Source: Bradyrhizobium guangxiense (GTDB lineage: Bacteria > Pseudomonadota > Alphaproteobacteria > Rhizobiales > Xanthobacteraceae). From it: a stretch of 64,000 bases of DNA. This document shows positions 42,800-51,869 of the stretch, in pieces. A program made the position numbers and the translations under genes. The DNA is taken from positions 620,001 to 684,000 of the forward strand of contig NZ_CP022220.1 of assembly GCF_004114915.1 (NCBI RefSeq), written 5' to 3'. Every line of letters begins with the position of its first letter. Within the stretch, counting starts at the first letter, position 1. A model generated the notes under the pieces. That model saw only the letters and a list, made by a program, of their open reading frames with translations. It was not told where the DNA came from and made no database searches.

Positions 42800-43602
42800 A
42801 CTACGACTTGATCAATTGCGCAGCCAACACGCAGTCGCTTTCACCTCTGTTCCAAATGCTGGTAAGCAAAGCAGGAAAGCTGGGCTTCGGTTCAGTAGCA
42901 TATGCGGCAGTAACATACGCCCCGCCCAAACGCCTTCGTGAAAGTCCTGCCCCCATGATCGCCTCGAACTTTCCATCCCACTGGAGTAAGCCCTACGCAG
43001 AACACGAATACGGCAATATAGACCCCGCAATTCATCGATCACGGCGTTTTTCACGCCCAATATGCTGGGAGGAGCTGTCTGCACGATGTCGATTGCTGCC
43101 AGAAGAGCAACGCGCACTGGATTTCTACAAAATAGCGGGCTTTAAGCGCGGCATAAGCGTTCCCCTTTTCGCAGCGCAGGGCCATGTATCCGTGGCGCTG
43201 TTTGCCTCCGAAAGCGATCGGGCTGATCCGAAAGGCTCCTTACTTCACCTCGCCGCACTGGCCTCTCAATTCCACATCGGTTATGGCCTTATCGCGCCCC
43301 TACCAGATGAGAACCGATATCTGAATGTTACTTTCACTCCACGTGAAAAAGAGATCCTCTTGCACGCGGCGGAAGGCAGGTCTTCCTGGCATATCGGCCG
43401 GCTCCTCCACATCAGCGGGAATTCAGTCGACTTCCACATGAAGAACATTATGCGAAAGATGGGTACAAGTACGCGCACTGTGGCAATCAGAGAAGCCTAC
43501 CGCGCCGGCCTTATTCACTACGCTTCCCCAACGAACGAGGAGTGCCGCTTCTCAAAGGGACATACAGTGAAATCGAAGAACCGTACTTTGGCAAGGCAAT
43601 GA
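42796..43602 (+). CDS. LuxR-family regulator with autoinducer-binding domain (LuxR solo)
   Basis: 268 aa. The N-terminal Autoind_bind domain (about 15-165) includes W63, Y67, D76 and W91 (SHWSKPYAEHEYGNIDP ... CWEELS), with the D-to-W spacing of TraR/LasR. The C-terminal helix-turn-helix (about 180-240) reads FTPREKEILLHAAEGRSSWH and GNSVDFHMKNIMRKMG. No luxI synthase is nearby, so it is a solo that may sense partner or plant signals. The start at 42796 (MNYDLINC) overlaps the upstream stop. An ATG at 42787 is possible. It probably shares the sigma-54 promoter at 42220. Confidence 0.88.
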   Translation: MNYDLINCAANTQSLSPLFQMLVSKAGKLGFGSVAYAAVTYAPPKRLRESPAPMIASNFPSHWSKPYAEHEYGNIDPAIHRSRRFSRPICWEELSARCRLLPEEQRALDFYKIAGFKRGISVPLFAAQGHVSVALFASESDRADPKGSLLHLAALASQFHIGYGLIAPLPDENRYLNVTFTPREKEILLHAAEGRSSWHIGRLLHISGNSVDFHMKNIMRKMGTSTRTVAIREAYRAGLIHYASPTNEECRFSKGHTVKSKNRTLARQ

Positions 43603-43955
43603 AGCATGGCCGCTGCCGGGTGCCCACAAGTTCAGACGATCCCCTGAGCTTTTCTGGTCCTGATCCGACGGATGCCCGGCGCGCGAACTGCTCAGAGAAT
43701 AATTCCGGTGCTACCGATCCAACGCTGCGCTTGGTCACGTCCGGCTAAGTGAGAACAACCATAGCTTGCACCCGAAGTGATGGATAGTTCGCTTACAATG
43801 CTCGACACTGCGCCGCCTAACTTGCGTGGGAGATCAACACGTTCGCTGCGCCCCGATTTCTCAGGCTCATGCCGCGCGGCAATTAGGGTGGAAGCTCCCC
43901 ACCCAGATTGTCGCGCTATACAGGCTCACTTGCTTTCAAGCGAGAGGAACGGTTG
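43603..43955. other. no recognised gene
   Basis: Intergenic after luxR. Nothing recognised. Confidence 0.35.
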
Positions 43956-44084
43956 ATGCGACTGCGAACAGATACTCCCGATCCATCATGCGCTCGCAAG
44001 TCCCGACTGTTCGCGGATCAATCCTTGCTGATGATGCAAATGCGACGCTGGCACATTCAGGCGCTTCCCCCGGGGTGGCGATAA
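43956..44084 (+). CDS. possible small protein, 42 aa
   Basis: Preceded by GAGAGGAAC, a good ribosome-binding site. MRLRTDTPDPSCARKSRLFA then MMQMRRWHIQALPPGWR. Basic with an aromatic C-terminus. No family known to me. Confidence 0.3.
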   Translation: MRLRTDTPDPSCARKSRLFADQSLLMMQMRRWHIQALPPGWR

Positions 44085-44229
44085 AAGATGCCGCCGAAGA
44101 CATGCCGCTCTTCACGAATGAGGCTGGCACGGCCGCCGACTAGCGAATGCATCCCAGAAGTGCTTGTAAGCCTTGGCAAGACCGGTGCCTTCCTGATATT
44201 GTTCGCGTAAATAGGACACCGGAGCAAGT

Positions 44230-44415
44230 ATGGCAAAACAGGTAAAAAAGAAGATTGCGCGACGCGAGTACAGTAGAGCGGACGTGAAGGAACTCCGCGC
44301 CCATTCAAGGGCCAAAACACCGGTCATTCAAATTGCAAAGCTTACAAAGCGTACCGTTGGGTCGCTGCGTCAGAAGGCGCGAAAACTTGGCTTGCCTCTC
44401 GGTCACCGGCGCTAA
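44230..44415 (+). CDS. small basic protein, 61 aa, possible DNA-binding
   Basis: MAKQVKKKIARREYSRADVK, then HSRAKTPVIQIAKLTKRTVG and SLRQKARKLGLPLGHRR. The second half has helix-turn-helix character (IAKLTKRTVGSLRQKARKLG). ACCGGAGCAAG supplies the ribosome-binding site. I recall similar 60-aa basic proteins as conserved hypotheticals in rhizobia. The exact role is unknown. Confidence 0.65.
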   Translation: MAKQVKKKIARREYSRADVKELRAHSRAKTPVIQIAKLTKRTVGSLRQKARKLGLPLGHRR

Positions 44416-45245
44416 TCAGGGTCCTAACTCGATGGCTCTCTATTATTATCCCTCTCGTAACCACGCCATTGATGATGGCATTAGCTAGTGATCCGCCCTT
44501 CAGGGGGCCTGCGCCCGAAGCAGCAGTCGTGGGCAACGACAAACCTTCGCTATCGGGCCAGTGCAATTCTCTCGTGTTCCATGTGGATTGGAACGTGCGG
44601 GGTCGTTCCCGTATTCCACAACATCTCGGTAAATTCGTCGCCCCCCGGGCAGGATGCTGCATCTCGTTCACCCTTGAAGGGAAGGGCGCAAATAGAGCTT
44701 GAGCCCCCCTAACCCGATTTGGCGGTTTCGCGATCGCATTTGATGTCTGTATCTCGTCTGGCTTGCCCAATCACAAGCGTCACATTATGCAACTCTCAAA
44801 GCATGGTGCCCCGCGGACCACACGAGCTCTGCGCCTGCCGTCACGACATCGCGTTTTGACGAGTTGAGTCTGGATTAGTGCGCTGCATCGCTCGGCTCTC
44901 ACGAGCTTATCGTGGTGCGGTGATCCATTCATGTGTGTCTACCTTACAGCGATCAGGCGCGAGCATCTCCTGCAAATGGGACGCTATTTAACTTGCTCAG
45001 CCGCGAATTCGTCTCTCTTATCTTTCTGATATCCCCTGGAGCTCGCGTACGGTTTTCGATTTAATCCACCAGGTGTGTGCGGCTACCAAGTGGGTTTCAG
45101 ATAGGTCGGGTAAGAGTGGATGATCGCGCTAGCTCCTGTCACCATGCGCACGGCTCTGCGGGGCTGGTTGAGCGATCCACGAGCCGAATAGCCGGCACTA
45201 GCCGAGCCGCGGCAGCGAGGGAGAGCCCCGGCAACTAACCGGATC
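44416..45245. other. 830 bp without a recognised gene
   Basis: Opposing open frames cover 44342-44770, but neither has a family match. The remainder up to the IS3 fragment is AT-richer with no ORF of note. Confidence 0.35.
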
Positions 45246-45247
45246 TA

Positions 45248-45477
45248 GTGACTTTTATCGCGGGAAAGGCCCCCCGTCCGCCAGCGGCGGGCTCGCCACA
45301 AAACCGTGGGACCGTGCCACGACCCTTGTCGAGGCGTGGCCCAACGCGAGCCGTCGCTGGACTTTGTGCAAGACAGGTTCTCCAGTGGATCTCAGGATGG
45401 CGCGTCGCCCGCGAACTGACGGCGATCGTCGAGCGACGCGACAAGCCAGGAATGATCGTGTCCAACCACGGCACAAG
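45248..45477 (+). pseudogene. IS3-family OrfB fragment
   Basis: GWRVARELTAIVERRDKPGM then IVSNHGT matches the integrase core around the second catalytic Asp (here changed, SNHGT for SDNGT). It ends abruptly at 45477, where an IS66 terminus begins. Confidence 0.65.
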
Positions 45478-45795
45478 TGTAAGCGGCAGGGTGAGGCCGT
45501 CAGATGGCGTGGTTCCATGGCATAAGGGCGTGGATTTCGCTGCTCAGCCAGCCGTTGGCGATACGCTGAAGCGTGAGAGCAAGCCAGCGAGCGGATCGAC
45601 GTTGTTCTTCTTCGCTGTCTGCAACAGTGTCGCGATGGTCGCCCAGGTTCGTCTGCCGCCGTCGCTGCCGGCAAACAGACTATTCTTTCTCGTAATTGTT
45701 TGTGGCCTGATGGCGCGCTCGACGATGTTGGAGTCGAGCTCGATGCGACCATCGGTCAGGAAGCGTTCGAAGATGGCACATCTGGCGTCACGACG
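45478..45795 (-). pseudogene. IS66 TnpC C-terminal fragment with IS66 end
   Basis: The terminus GTAAGCGGCAGGGTGAGG at 45478 is the usual IS66 end. Reading from 45790 down, TDGRIELDSNIVERAIRPQT, NSLFAGSDGGRRTWATIATL and LQTAKKNNVDPLA are the TnpC C-terminal domain, followed by a frame change. Cut on its 5' side by the acyltransferase gene region. Confidence 0.85.
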
Positions 45796-46926
45796 CTAAA
45801 CGCTTCTGTCCCAAACGGAGGCCACACGGCCAATAGCGATCCGAGTAGCGCTCCGGCGACACTCCCAGATCCTTCGAAGGCCGCGCACAATCCACTGAAT
45901 CGCTGCGGCGATGACAACAATTCCCGCCCCTAGCGCCGCAGCGATTGCGATTCTAACTGATAGCTCGAAAGGTCTTTCAAACGAAATAAAGTCCATCAAG
46001 CGGAACACGGCGCCCTGGATCAGATAAAGGACCAGCGTACGCTGCCCAAGACCTACCGCAACGAAGAGAACCACGCGACTAGAACAGCCAAAGCGCCAGA
46101 CCTGCAGCAACACTTCCATTGCAATTGCCGAGGCAGATGCAGAGCCAAGAAACATAAGCAACACTTGCTTTGTATCGTGAACCAGTACTAGGTTGTTGTA
46201 GGCGTAGGTTGTTTTGTTCCAGTTGAAATAGCACGCACAAGCCATTCCACTAAGCAAGACCATCAAGAGCGATTTGTATCGTGAGATTATGGCCGTCCGC
46301 CATTCCTTCGAATGAGCGAACACGACTCCAAGGCAAAAGAATGGGTAAGTGTATCGCGCCAATGGCACTATCGAAACTGTCAACGGAGTGAGGGCAACAA
46401 AGATCGCTGACGTGCCAATCACCCAGGCCGATACCCGGCCGCACAACGCGAAAAGACTCCTCATGACGAGGAATGAGGCAAATGTGGTCCAAATGAACCA
46501 ATATGAGCCTACTAGCTCCTTCGCAAGGTCAAACAGTACATCACGCAGGCTTGTTGGCACTGACCCCGTAGCTAGCTTGAACGCCCCCAACTTGATTGCT
46601 TCGAGAAGCGTGCCGCAAAATAGCGCCGGCAGCAACAATTGCTTCACACGATCAGCGACGCTGCGCGACAGCGACTTGTAAACTAGCGCTCCGTGGGACA
46701 AATAGCCGCTTATCGCCATGAAGAGCGGCATGTGAAACATGTAGATGAACTTGAAGTAAGGCGAATGCCAATATTCGTTATTTCTACAAATAACGTATTG
46801 TATCAAATGTCCGATGATCACCAAGATGATGAGCATGCCTTTAGCAAAATCAAGGCTTAGGTCTCGCGGCGCTCCTTTGAGCGCCTGCGAACTACACTCG
46901 GTTGATTGTGCTGAGCAATGAAACAT
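45796..46926 (-). CDS. NolL/NodX-like acyltransferase under a nod box
   Basis: 376-aa membrane acyltransferase of the acyltransferase-3 family with about ten hydrophobic spans. LSLDFAKGMLIILVIIGHLI has the family's His in span 1, and YMFHMPLFMAISGYLSHGAL is the second signature. NolL and NodX of this family O-acetylate Nod factors, on the fucosyl residue or the reducing-end GlcNAc respectively. A 49-bp nod box (47093-47141) points at this gene from 167 bp away, which supports a role in Nod-factor decoration. Which sugar is modified cannot be told from the sequence. It is flanked by IS66/IS3 remnants downstream. Confidence 0.85.
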   Translation of the reverse strand: MFHCSAQSTECSSQALKGAPRDLSLDFAKGMLIILVIIGHLIQYVICRNNEYWHSPYFKFIYMFHMPLFMAISGYLSHGALVYKSLSRSVADRVKQLLLPALFCGTLLEAIKLGAFKLATGSVPTSLRDVLFDLAKELVGSYWFIWTTFASFLVMRSLFALCGRVSAWVIGTSAIFVALTPLTVSIVPLARYTYPFFCLGVVFAHSKEWRTAIISRYKSLLMVLLSGMACACYFNWNKTTYAYNNLVLVHDTKQVLLMFLGSASASAIAMEVLLQVWRFGCSSRVVLFVAVGLGQRTLVLYLIQGAVFRLMDFISFERPFELSVRIAIAAALGAGIVVIAAAIQWIVRGLRRIWECRRSATRIAIGRVASVWDRSV

Positions 46927-47092
46927 GATGCCTCGGCATGCGATTTACGACCCGCGGAGCGCCAGTTGGGCTGACCCGATCGGGCTCGAAGGCTTCCCGA
47001 CCGATTGGTGCACCCTCCGACGAAACTGACGTAATCATTGCGACGAATGCGACAATTCCGCCGTTCCGTTCCTCGTCTTTGCTCATCTTTCC

Positions 47093-47141
47093 AGATTGGT
47101 ACAATCGGTTGTATTGATGCGACACATCCAGATGGTGAATG
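47093..47141 (-). promoter_or_regulatory. nod box driving the acyltransferase
   Basis: Read on the minus strand it starts CATTCAC...GGATG, then GCATCAATACAACCGATTG and TACCAATCT. About 44 of 49 positions agree with the NodD-binding consensus, including the ATC-N9-GAT core. Confidence 0.85.
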
Positions 47142-47280
47142 ATGTGAGACGATCGCCGCCCGGCCACCGTTACCAGAGCTCTTGCACAATTAGTCGTCTT
47201 GCTACCCGCAATCAATCGGCTGCGTTTACGCACCCCATGGTCTCCGCAATAATAAGGCTCTCCTTGAACAGTAACACTCG

Positions 47281-47296
47281 TGGCACGCAGTTTGCT
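47281..47296 (+). promoter_or_regulatory. sigma-54 promoter, perfect consensus
   Basis: TGGCACGCAGTTTGCT: TGGCACG-N4-TTGCT. No TGT-N10-ACA was found within 150 bp upstream. Downstream are a 73-aa ORF (47471) and dctA (47846), whose homologues are often sigma-54/DctD controlled. Confidence 0.7.
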
Positions 47297-47470
47297 CTTT
47301 TAGGGCAAAGCTCACGAGAATAGGGGAGGTCCGCATGCACACTTCGTCTGCATGATCCAGATGCCCGGGAATAACCAGATTCCTCATCCCGTTACTATCA
47401 TGCGCCACGCAGCCTGATCGATCTCGAAGAAGAACGCAGTCTTCTCTAGCGAGGCGCCCTTAGACATTGG

Positions 47471-47692
47471 ATGCAGGAACGTGAAATAGTGAAGTACCTG
47501 CGCTTACGCCCACAGACCCTCTTGGCGGAACGCTGCGACTGGGAGATGAAGGTCGTGATTTTGGATCACCTAGACTGGGAGCGTGTAAGGCAGCTATTGC
47601 CCGCTGACCGGTGGCGACGAGGCTGCGCAAAAACAGCTCAATCGCTGGCTCTTTTTGGTTTGATCCACGACAGCCTAAAAATACTCGAATGA
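47471..47692 (+). CDS. hypothetical ORF, 73 aa
   Basis: MQEREIVKYLRLRPQTLLAE, then VVILDHLDWERVRQLLPADR and GLIHDSLKILE. Unrecognised. It lies between the sigma-54 promoter and dctA on the same strand. Possibly a fragment of a longer gene. Confidence 0.3.
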   Translation: MQEREIVKYLRLRPQTLLAERCDWEMKVVILDHLDWERVRQLLPADRWRRGCAKTAQSLALFGLIHDSLKILE

Positions 47693-47845
47693 ACTCGGGA
47701 TCGGCCTGAGGCGAAACCGCTTAAGCCGCCTTCCTGAGCACGCCCACATGCCCCAATAACATGCCGGCCACTATGCCTCACTGGCGCTGCCAACGCCAAA
47801 GCTCGTTCTGCACACTGGGAGCCGATCGCCAGGAAGGATGGAGAC

Positions 47846-49141
47846 ATGACCAAACCCATTGGAGGCGTCGGGCGCGCCGAGCAGCCGCGTGCCGGAGCCC
47901 GCTCACATAAAATGCTATATGTCCAGGTTTTGGCGGCAATTGCTCTCGGCGGCATCGTCGGCTGGCGCTGGCCGCACCTGGCCACTAATGACTGGATCAA
48001 GGCGCTGGGCGAGGGCTTCATCAAGTTGATCAAGATGGTGATCGCTCCGATCGTCTTCTGCACCGTCGTCTCCGGCATCGCCCATATCCATGATGCCAAG
48101 AAGGTCGGACGCATCGGCGTGAAGGCGTTGGTCTATTTCGAGGTCGTCTCCACCTTCGCGCTCATCATCGGCCTCATCATCGGCAATGTCGTGAGGCCGG
48201 GCGCGGGCTTCGGCAGTGCGGCGGCCAACGCGCAGGCGGTCGCCAACTACGCCAAGCAGGCCGAAGGCCAGAAGTCGGTCGACTTCATCCTGCACATCAT
48301 TCCCGACACCGTGGTCGGCGCCTTCGCGCAAGGCGAGATCCTGCAAGTGCTGCTGTTCTCCGTCCTGTTCGGCTTCGCTATCCTGGGGCTCGGCGAACGC
48401 GGCCATTTGATCCGCAGCTTCATCGATGATGCCGCGCATGCGGTGTTCGGCGTGATCTCGATCGTAATGCGCGCGGCGCCGGTCGGCGCCTTCGGCGCGA
48501 TGGCCTACACGATCGGCAAGTTCGGGACCGGCGCGATCCTCAATTTGATGGGCCTGATCGCGACCTTCTACGTCACTGCGGCCCTATTCGTGCTCCTGGT
48601 GCTCGGCATTATCGCGCGCCTTGCCGGCTTCTCGATCTTCAAGTTCCTCGCCTACATCAAGGACGAGCTGCTGATCGTGCTCGGCACCTCGTCCTCGGAG
48701 AGCGCGCTGCCGTCCTTGATGGAGAAGCTGGAACGTCTCGGCTGCTCAAAATCGGTGGTCGGCCTCGTGGTGCCCACGGGTTATTCGTTCAATCTCGACG
48801 GCACCAACATCTACATGACGCTAGCGACGCTCTTTATCTCGCAGGCGCTCGGCTACGATCTGACGTTCAGCCAGCAACTCACGATCCTGCTCGTGGCGAT
48901 GCTGACCTCGAAGGGGGCCTCTGGCATCGCCGGTGCAGGCTTCATCACGCTGGCGGCGACGCTCGCGGTCGTAGATCCACGGCTCGTGCCGGGCATGGCC
49001 ATCGTGCTGGGCATAGACAAGTTCATGAGCGAATGCCGCGCGTTGACCAACCTCTGTGGCAACGGCGTGGCCTGCGTGATCGTTGCCTCGTCCGAGGGCG
49101 AGCTCGACCGAGAGACCTTTAATGCGGCTCTGAGCTATTAG
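47846..49141 (+). CDS. dctA: C4-dicarboxylate/H+ symporter DctA
   Basis: 431 aa, full length. Inner-membrane dicarboxylate:cation symporter family, importing malate, succinate and fumarate, the main plant-supplied carbon for bacteroids. Signatures: [20 protein letters not shown], the serine-rich hairpin [37 protein letters not shown], and [20 protein letters not shown] with [33 protein letters not shown] precedes the ATG. Its codons are visibly more GC-rich than those of neighbouring genes, so it may be a recent copy of a chromosomal dctA. A sigma-54 promoter lies 550 bp upstream. Confidence 0.96.
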   Translation: MTKPIGGVGRAEQPRAGARSHKMLYVQVLAAIALGGIVGWRWPHLATNDWIKALGEGFIKLIKMVIAPIVFCTVVSGIAHIHDAKKVGRIGVKALVYFEVVSTFALIIGLIIGNVVRPGAGFGSAAANAQAVANYAKQAEGQKSVDFILHIIPDTVVGAFAQGEILQVLLFSVLFGFAILGLGERGHLIRSFIDDAAHAVFGVISIVMRAAPVGAFGAMAYTIGKFGTGAILNLMGLIATFYVTAALFVLLVLGIIARLAGFSIFKFLAYIKDELLIVLGTSSSESALPSLMEKLERLGCSKSVVGLVVPTGYSFNLDGTNIYMTLATLFISQALGYDLTFSQQLTILLVAMLTSKGASGIAGAGFITLAATLAVVDPRLVPGMAIVLGIDKFMSECRALTNLCGNGVACVIVASSEGELDRETFNAALSY

Positions 49142-49495
49142 TTGCAGCCGTTATGGCCGTCATCTCGCACCCTGTCATGGCGCGGCGGCCTGCACGGTGC
49201 ACAAGTTGGTATGAACATAGGTCTTGAAACCGAGCACCGGAGCCGTTCACTCGGCAGTATGTCAACGGCCATTGATGCCATCTTTGTAAGTGACGTGCCA
49301 TCGTGGTGTCGCACATCAACTTAGAGAGGGCAGGGCATCGGGTCCCCACCTAAGTTTGAATGACCATAATCATCGCGAGTGCGGGTGGCCCCGTACGCCC
49401 GGCAGCACGCGGCCAGACCCCAGGCGCCACCATCGGACGGTGATTGCGCGTGTGTTGTATTTAAATGACCTTTTCGCTGGCCTCTGGAGGCCAAC
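49142..49495. other. intergenic, no gene
   Basis: Between dctA and the nod box. Nothing recognised. Confidence 0.4.
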
Positions 49496-49544
49496 TATCC
49501 ATTAGCCAAATATAGCCCATCATTGAAATCGATTGTACAGCCGA
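49496..49544 (+). promoter_or_regulatory. nod box upstream of the methyltransferase
   Basis: TATCCATTAGCC...CCATCATTGAAATCGATTG then TACAGCC. The 5' TATCCAT and 3' AATCGATTGTAC blocks and their 23-base spacing fit the nod-box consensus; the middle is weaker. It lies 437 bp before the FkbM gene on the same strand. Confidence 0.65.
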
Positions 49545-49980
49545 GGGTGGGCCGCGCAATAGTAAGCAGCAGCTCGGTGCGAGCTCGCAAATAGAGATCC
49601 CTCAATGAATATTAGGGCGCAGAACGCTACCGGAAACACGATTGTTGATACGCTCCTATTTGCCTACTGCTTGGCCAGATCTCACCGATTGTGGACGCTC
49701 TATCCAACCATAGGGTTGCCTGTCTCGCCTCCGATCGCGTGCTCTCGGGTAGCCGCACCGTTTCCTCGACCTCGCAATTTCCACTTGTGAACGCGGCTCT
49801 GAGCCAAAGGCTACTTACCCCGGTCAATGATCCGCCAGAGCCTCGCAACAGAGCTGCCATTGCCCTCTCAACGTTGTTACTCGTTACTCGACGAGTGCCC
49901 TTATTGAGCAACCCGCCAGCACCTCCCAGGCTCCTGGTTCCACCGGTTAACACACATCGCAACGAAAAGGATAAGGACAG
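49545..49980 (+). other. long leader between nod box and methyltransferase
   Basis: Two overlapping short frames (49605-49790, 49691-49987) are present without motifs. It probably acts as untranslated leader. Confidence 0.35.
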
Positions 49981-50652
49981 ATGCTAGAGTCGTTACCTAC
50001 ACTGGAAATACACCAGAAGATCGTTTCTCATCTTCGGGTCACATGCCCGGTTATCTTGGACATTGGATGCAATGATGGTAGCGACACACAGCGATTTCTT
50101 GAGCTGTGTCCAGACGCCAGCGTATACTGCTTTGAACCTGACCCTCGCGCAATAGCTCGCTTCAAGGAGAATAAGCGTCTGGCTCGACCCAACGTGGCGC
50201 TCATGCAGCTCGCCATCAGTGATCGAAACGGTACCATCGAGTTTCATCCGAGCAATGGGGACGGAGATGCGAGGGGGTGGGACTTATCGGGCTCCATACG
50301 TAGACCCAAAAATCACCTTTCAGAATATGATTGGGTTCGCTTTGATGACTCGATTCTGGTCGAGACCCAGCGACTGGATGACTGGAGCGGCGAAGCTGGT
50401 CTCAGCGGCCCTGTTGATCTAATCTGGATGGATGTTCAAGGAGCTGAGTCGGACGTAATCGCTGGCGGTCAGAAAACCCTGGGCAGAACACGGTTCATCT
50501 ACACCGAGTATAGTGACCGCGAACTGTACGAAGGCCAGCTTTCACTGCGCTCCATCCTTGACCTCCTTCCCGCGTTCGAAGTGGTTACTCTGTATCCGCG
50601 AGAGATTGAGGGCGACGTTCTGCTTAGAAACAAGGTGCTCCGGTCTGTTTGA
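49981..50652 (+). CDS. FkbM-family methyltransferase, NoeI-like
   Basis: 223 aa. SAM-binding motif VILDIGCNDGSDTQRFL (about 24-40), then YCFEPDPRAIARFKENKRL, ALMQLAISDRNGTIEFHPS and IWMDVQGAESDVIAGGQKTL, the FkbM hallmark. NoeI of rhizobia has this fold and 2-O-methylates the fucose of Nod factors. Size, island location and the upstream nod box support that role, but FkbM proteins have many substrates. GATAAGGACAG precedes the ATG. Confidence 0.82.
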   Translation: MLESLPTLEIHQKIVSHLRVTCPVILDIGCNDGSDTQRFLELCPDASVYCFEPDPRAIARFKENKRLARPNVALMQLAISDRNGTIEFHPSNGDGDARGWDLSGSIRRPKNHLSEYDWVRFDDSILVETQRLDDWSGEAGLSGPVDLIWMDVQGAESDVIAGGQKTLGRTRFIYTEYSDRELYEGQLSLRSILDLLPAFEVVTLYPREIEGDVLLRNKVLRSV

Positions 50653-50689
50653 GGAAAGCCACGCTCGGCAGAGTGGATGACCGACATGC

Positions 50690-51235
50690 GCGGTTCGCGG
50701 GCTTGTTTGTACCGCAGCACTCCTATCGCGGGGCCGACGATGAAGTGGCAAGTTGCCGAAGCTTTGTTTGCATACCGCCTAGGGTGGCTCGTTGGCTATC
50801 CAAAGCGCGCCAGGATACGGCTCAGACAATTCCCAGCCCGGAGGCATGCATGGGCAGATCGCAGGTGGCGCATAGATCGATGCGTTCCCGTGGGAGATGC
50901 TCCGCCAGTGGCCGGCGGGCTGGCTTGCGGCGCTCGAACGATGGCACCGCCATCTTGTCCGCAGCCACCTGAGACCGGTCTGGACTGCCCAGCTTTTTCC
51001 TCCAGGCCAGCGAGCTGCAGCTCGAGCCAGTCCAGCAATGCGCCTCGCTCCGGAGGACTGTCCGAACTGCTCGTGCTGGAGCTTCTTGAGCGTGAGCTTC
51101 TCGATCTCTCGATCAGCTAGGTCCCCGCTTGCCTTCCGCCCCGCCGGCGAACCGGACTTACGTCCGCCGCGCAGGCTGTCTGCAGCGTCCGAACCGCTGA
51201 TCGCGCAACCGATTTAACTCCATTGAGCGCGGCAA
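50690..51235 (-). pseudogene. IS66 TnpC N-terminal fragment
   Basis: Minus strand: DREIEKLTLKKLQHEQFGQS, then after a shift LLDWLELQLAGLEEKAGQ and, after another, VPSFERRKPARRPLAEHLP. A degraded IS66 TnpC start. tnpA and tnpB are missing. Confidence 0.78.
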
Positions 51236-51550
51236 CTCCAAGATGGTGGTCAACGACAACAGCGAGGCCGACAGCAATGGCATCATGTCGTGGGCTGATC
51301 AGAGCCGCCTAGCCTGGCACTAAATGGGGCCCGGCAAGCCTATGCAGAATGCGCATCGAAGACTTCAATGGCCAGCTGCGGGGCGAGCCGCTGTTTACGT
51401 CCCTGCCCAGGCCCGTGTCGTGCCTGGGTGCCGGCGGGCCGATTACAACGACGCGCGACCACACTCCCAGCTCGGATGGAAGACCCCGTTCGGGTTCGTC
51501 TTCACCTGCCGGGATCTGGCACTGCGCTATGCGAAGGCTCCGCGTCAGCT
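51236..51550 (+). pseudogene. IS3-family OrfB C-terminal fragment, cut by compound copy 3
   Basis: Reads SNGIMSWADQSRLAWH, stop, MGPGKPMQNA, then RRADYNDARPHSQLGWKTPF. IS3 OrfB C-terminal motifs with a nonsense codon and a shift. The tail continues after the insertion at 55579 to about 55650. Confidence 0.8.
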
Positions 51551-51869
51551 TGTCGCGCGGCGATCAGGATGGAAGGCAGCGTCAATCAAGGTGAGAGAGT
51601 TTCGCTGGGCTCGTGACGTAGGGAGGGCGTAGCCCGACCGGAGTTACGAGCCCAGCGTCGGCGCGATCCCGAGGAGGACCGCGCCGACTGGTGATCGCGG
51701 CCGGCGGGTTATGCAAGTGGTTCTTCCGCCAAGAGGAATCACTCGCGTGCCCGGCCGACACATCACAGATCACCAGATGAGATGGGATGGTTGCCGCCCT
51801 CCCCAGACGGCATCGTAATGTGCCAAGAACGCAGTGTTTGAACCCCGAAGCGAAGAGGACGGCAAATTG

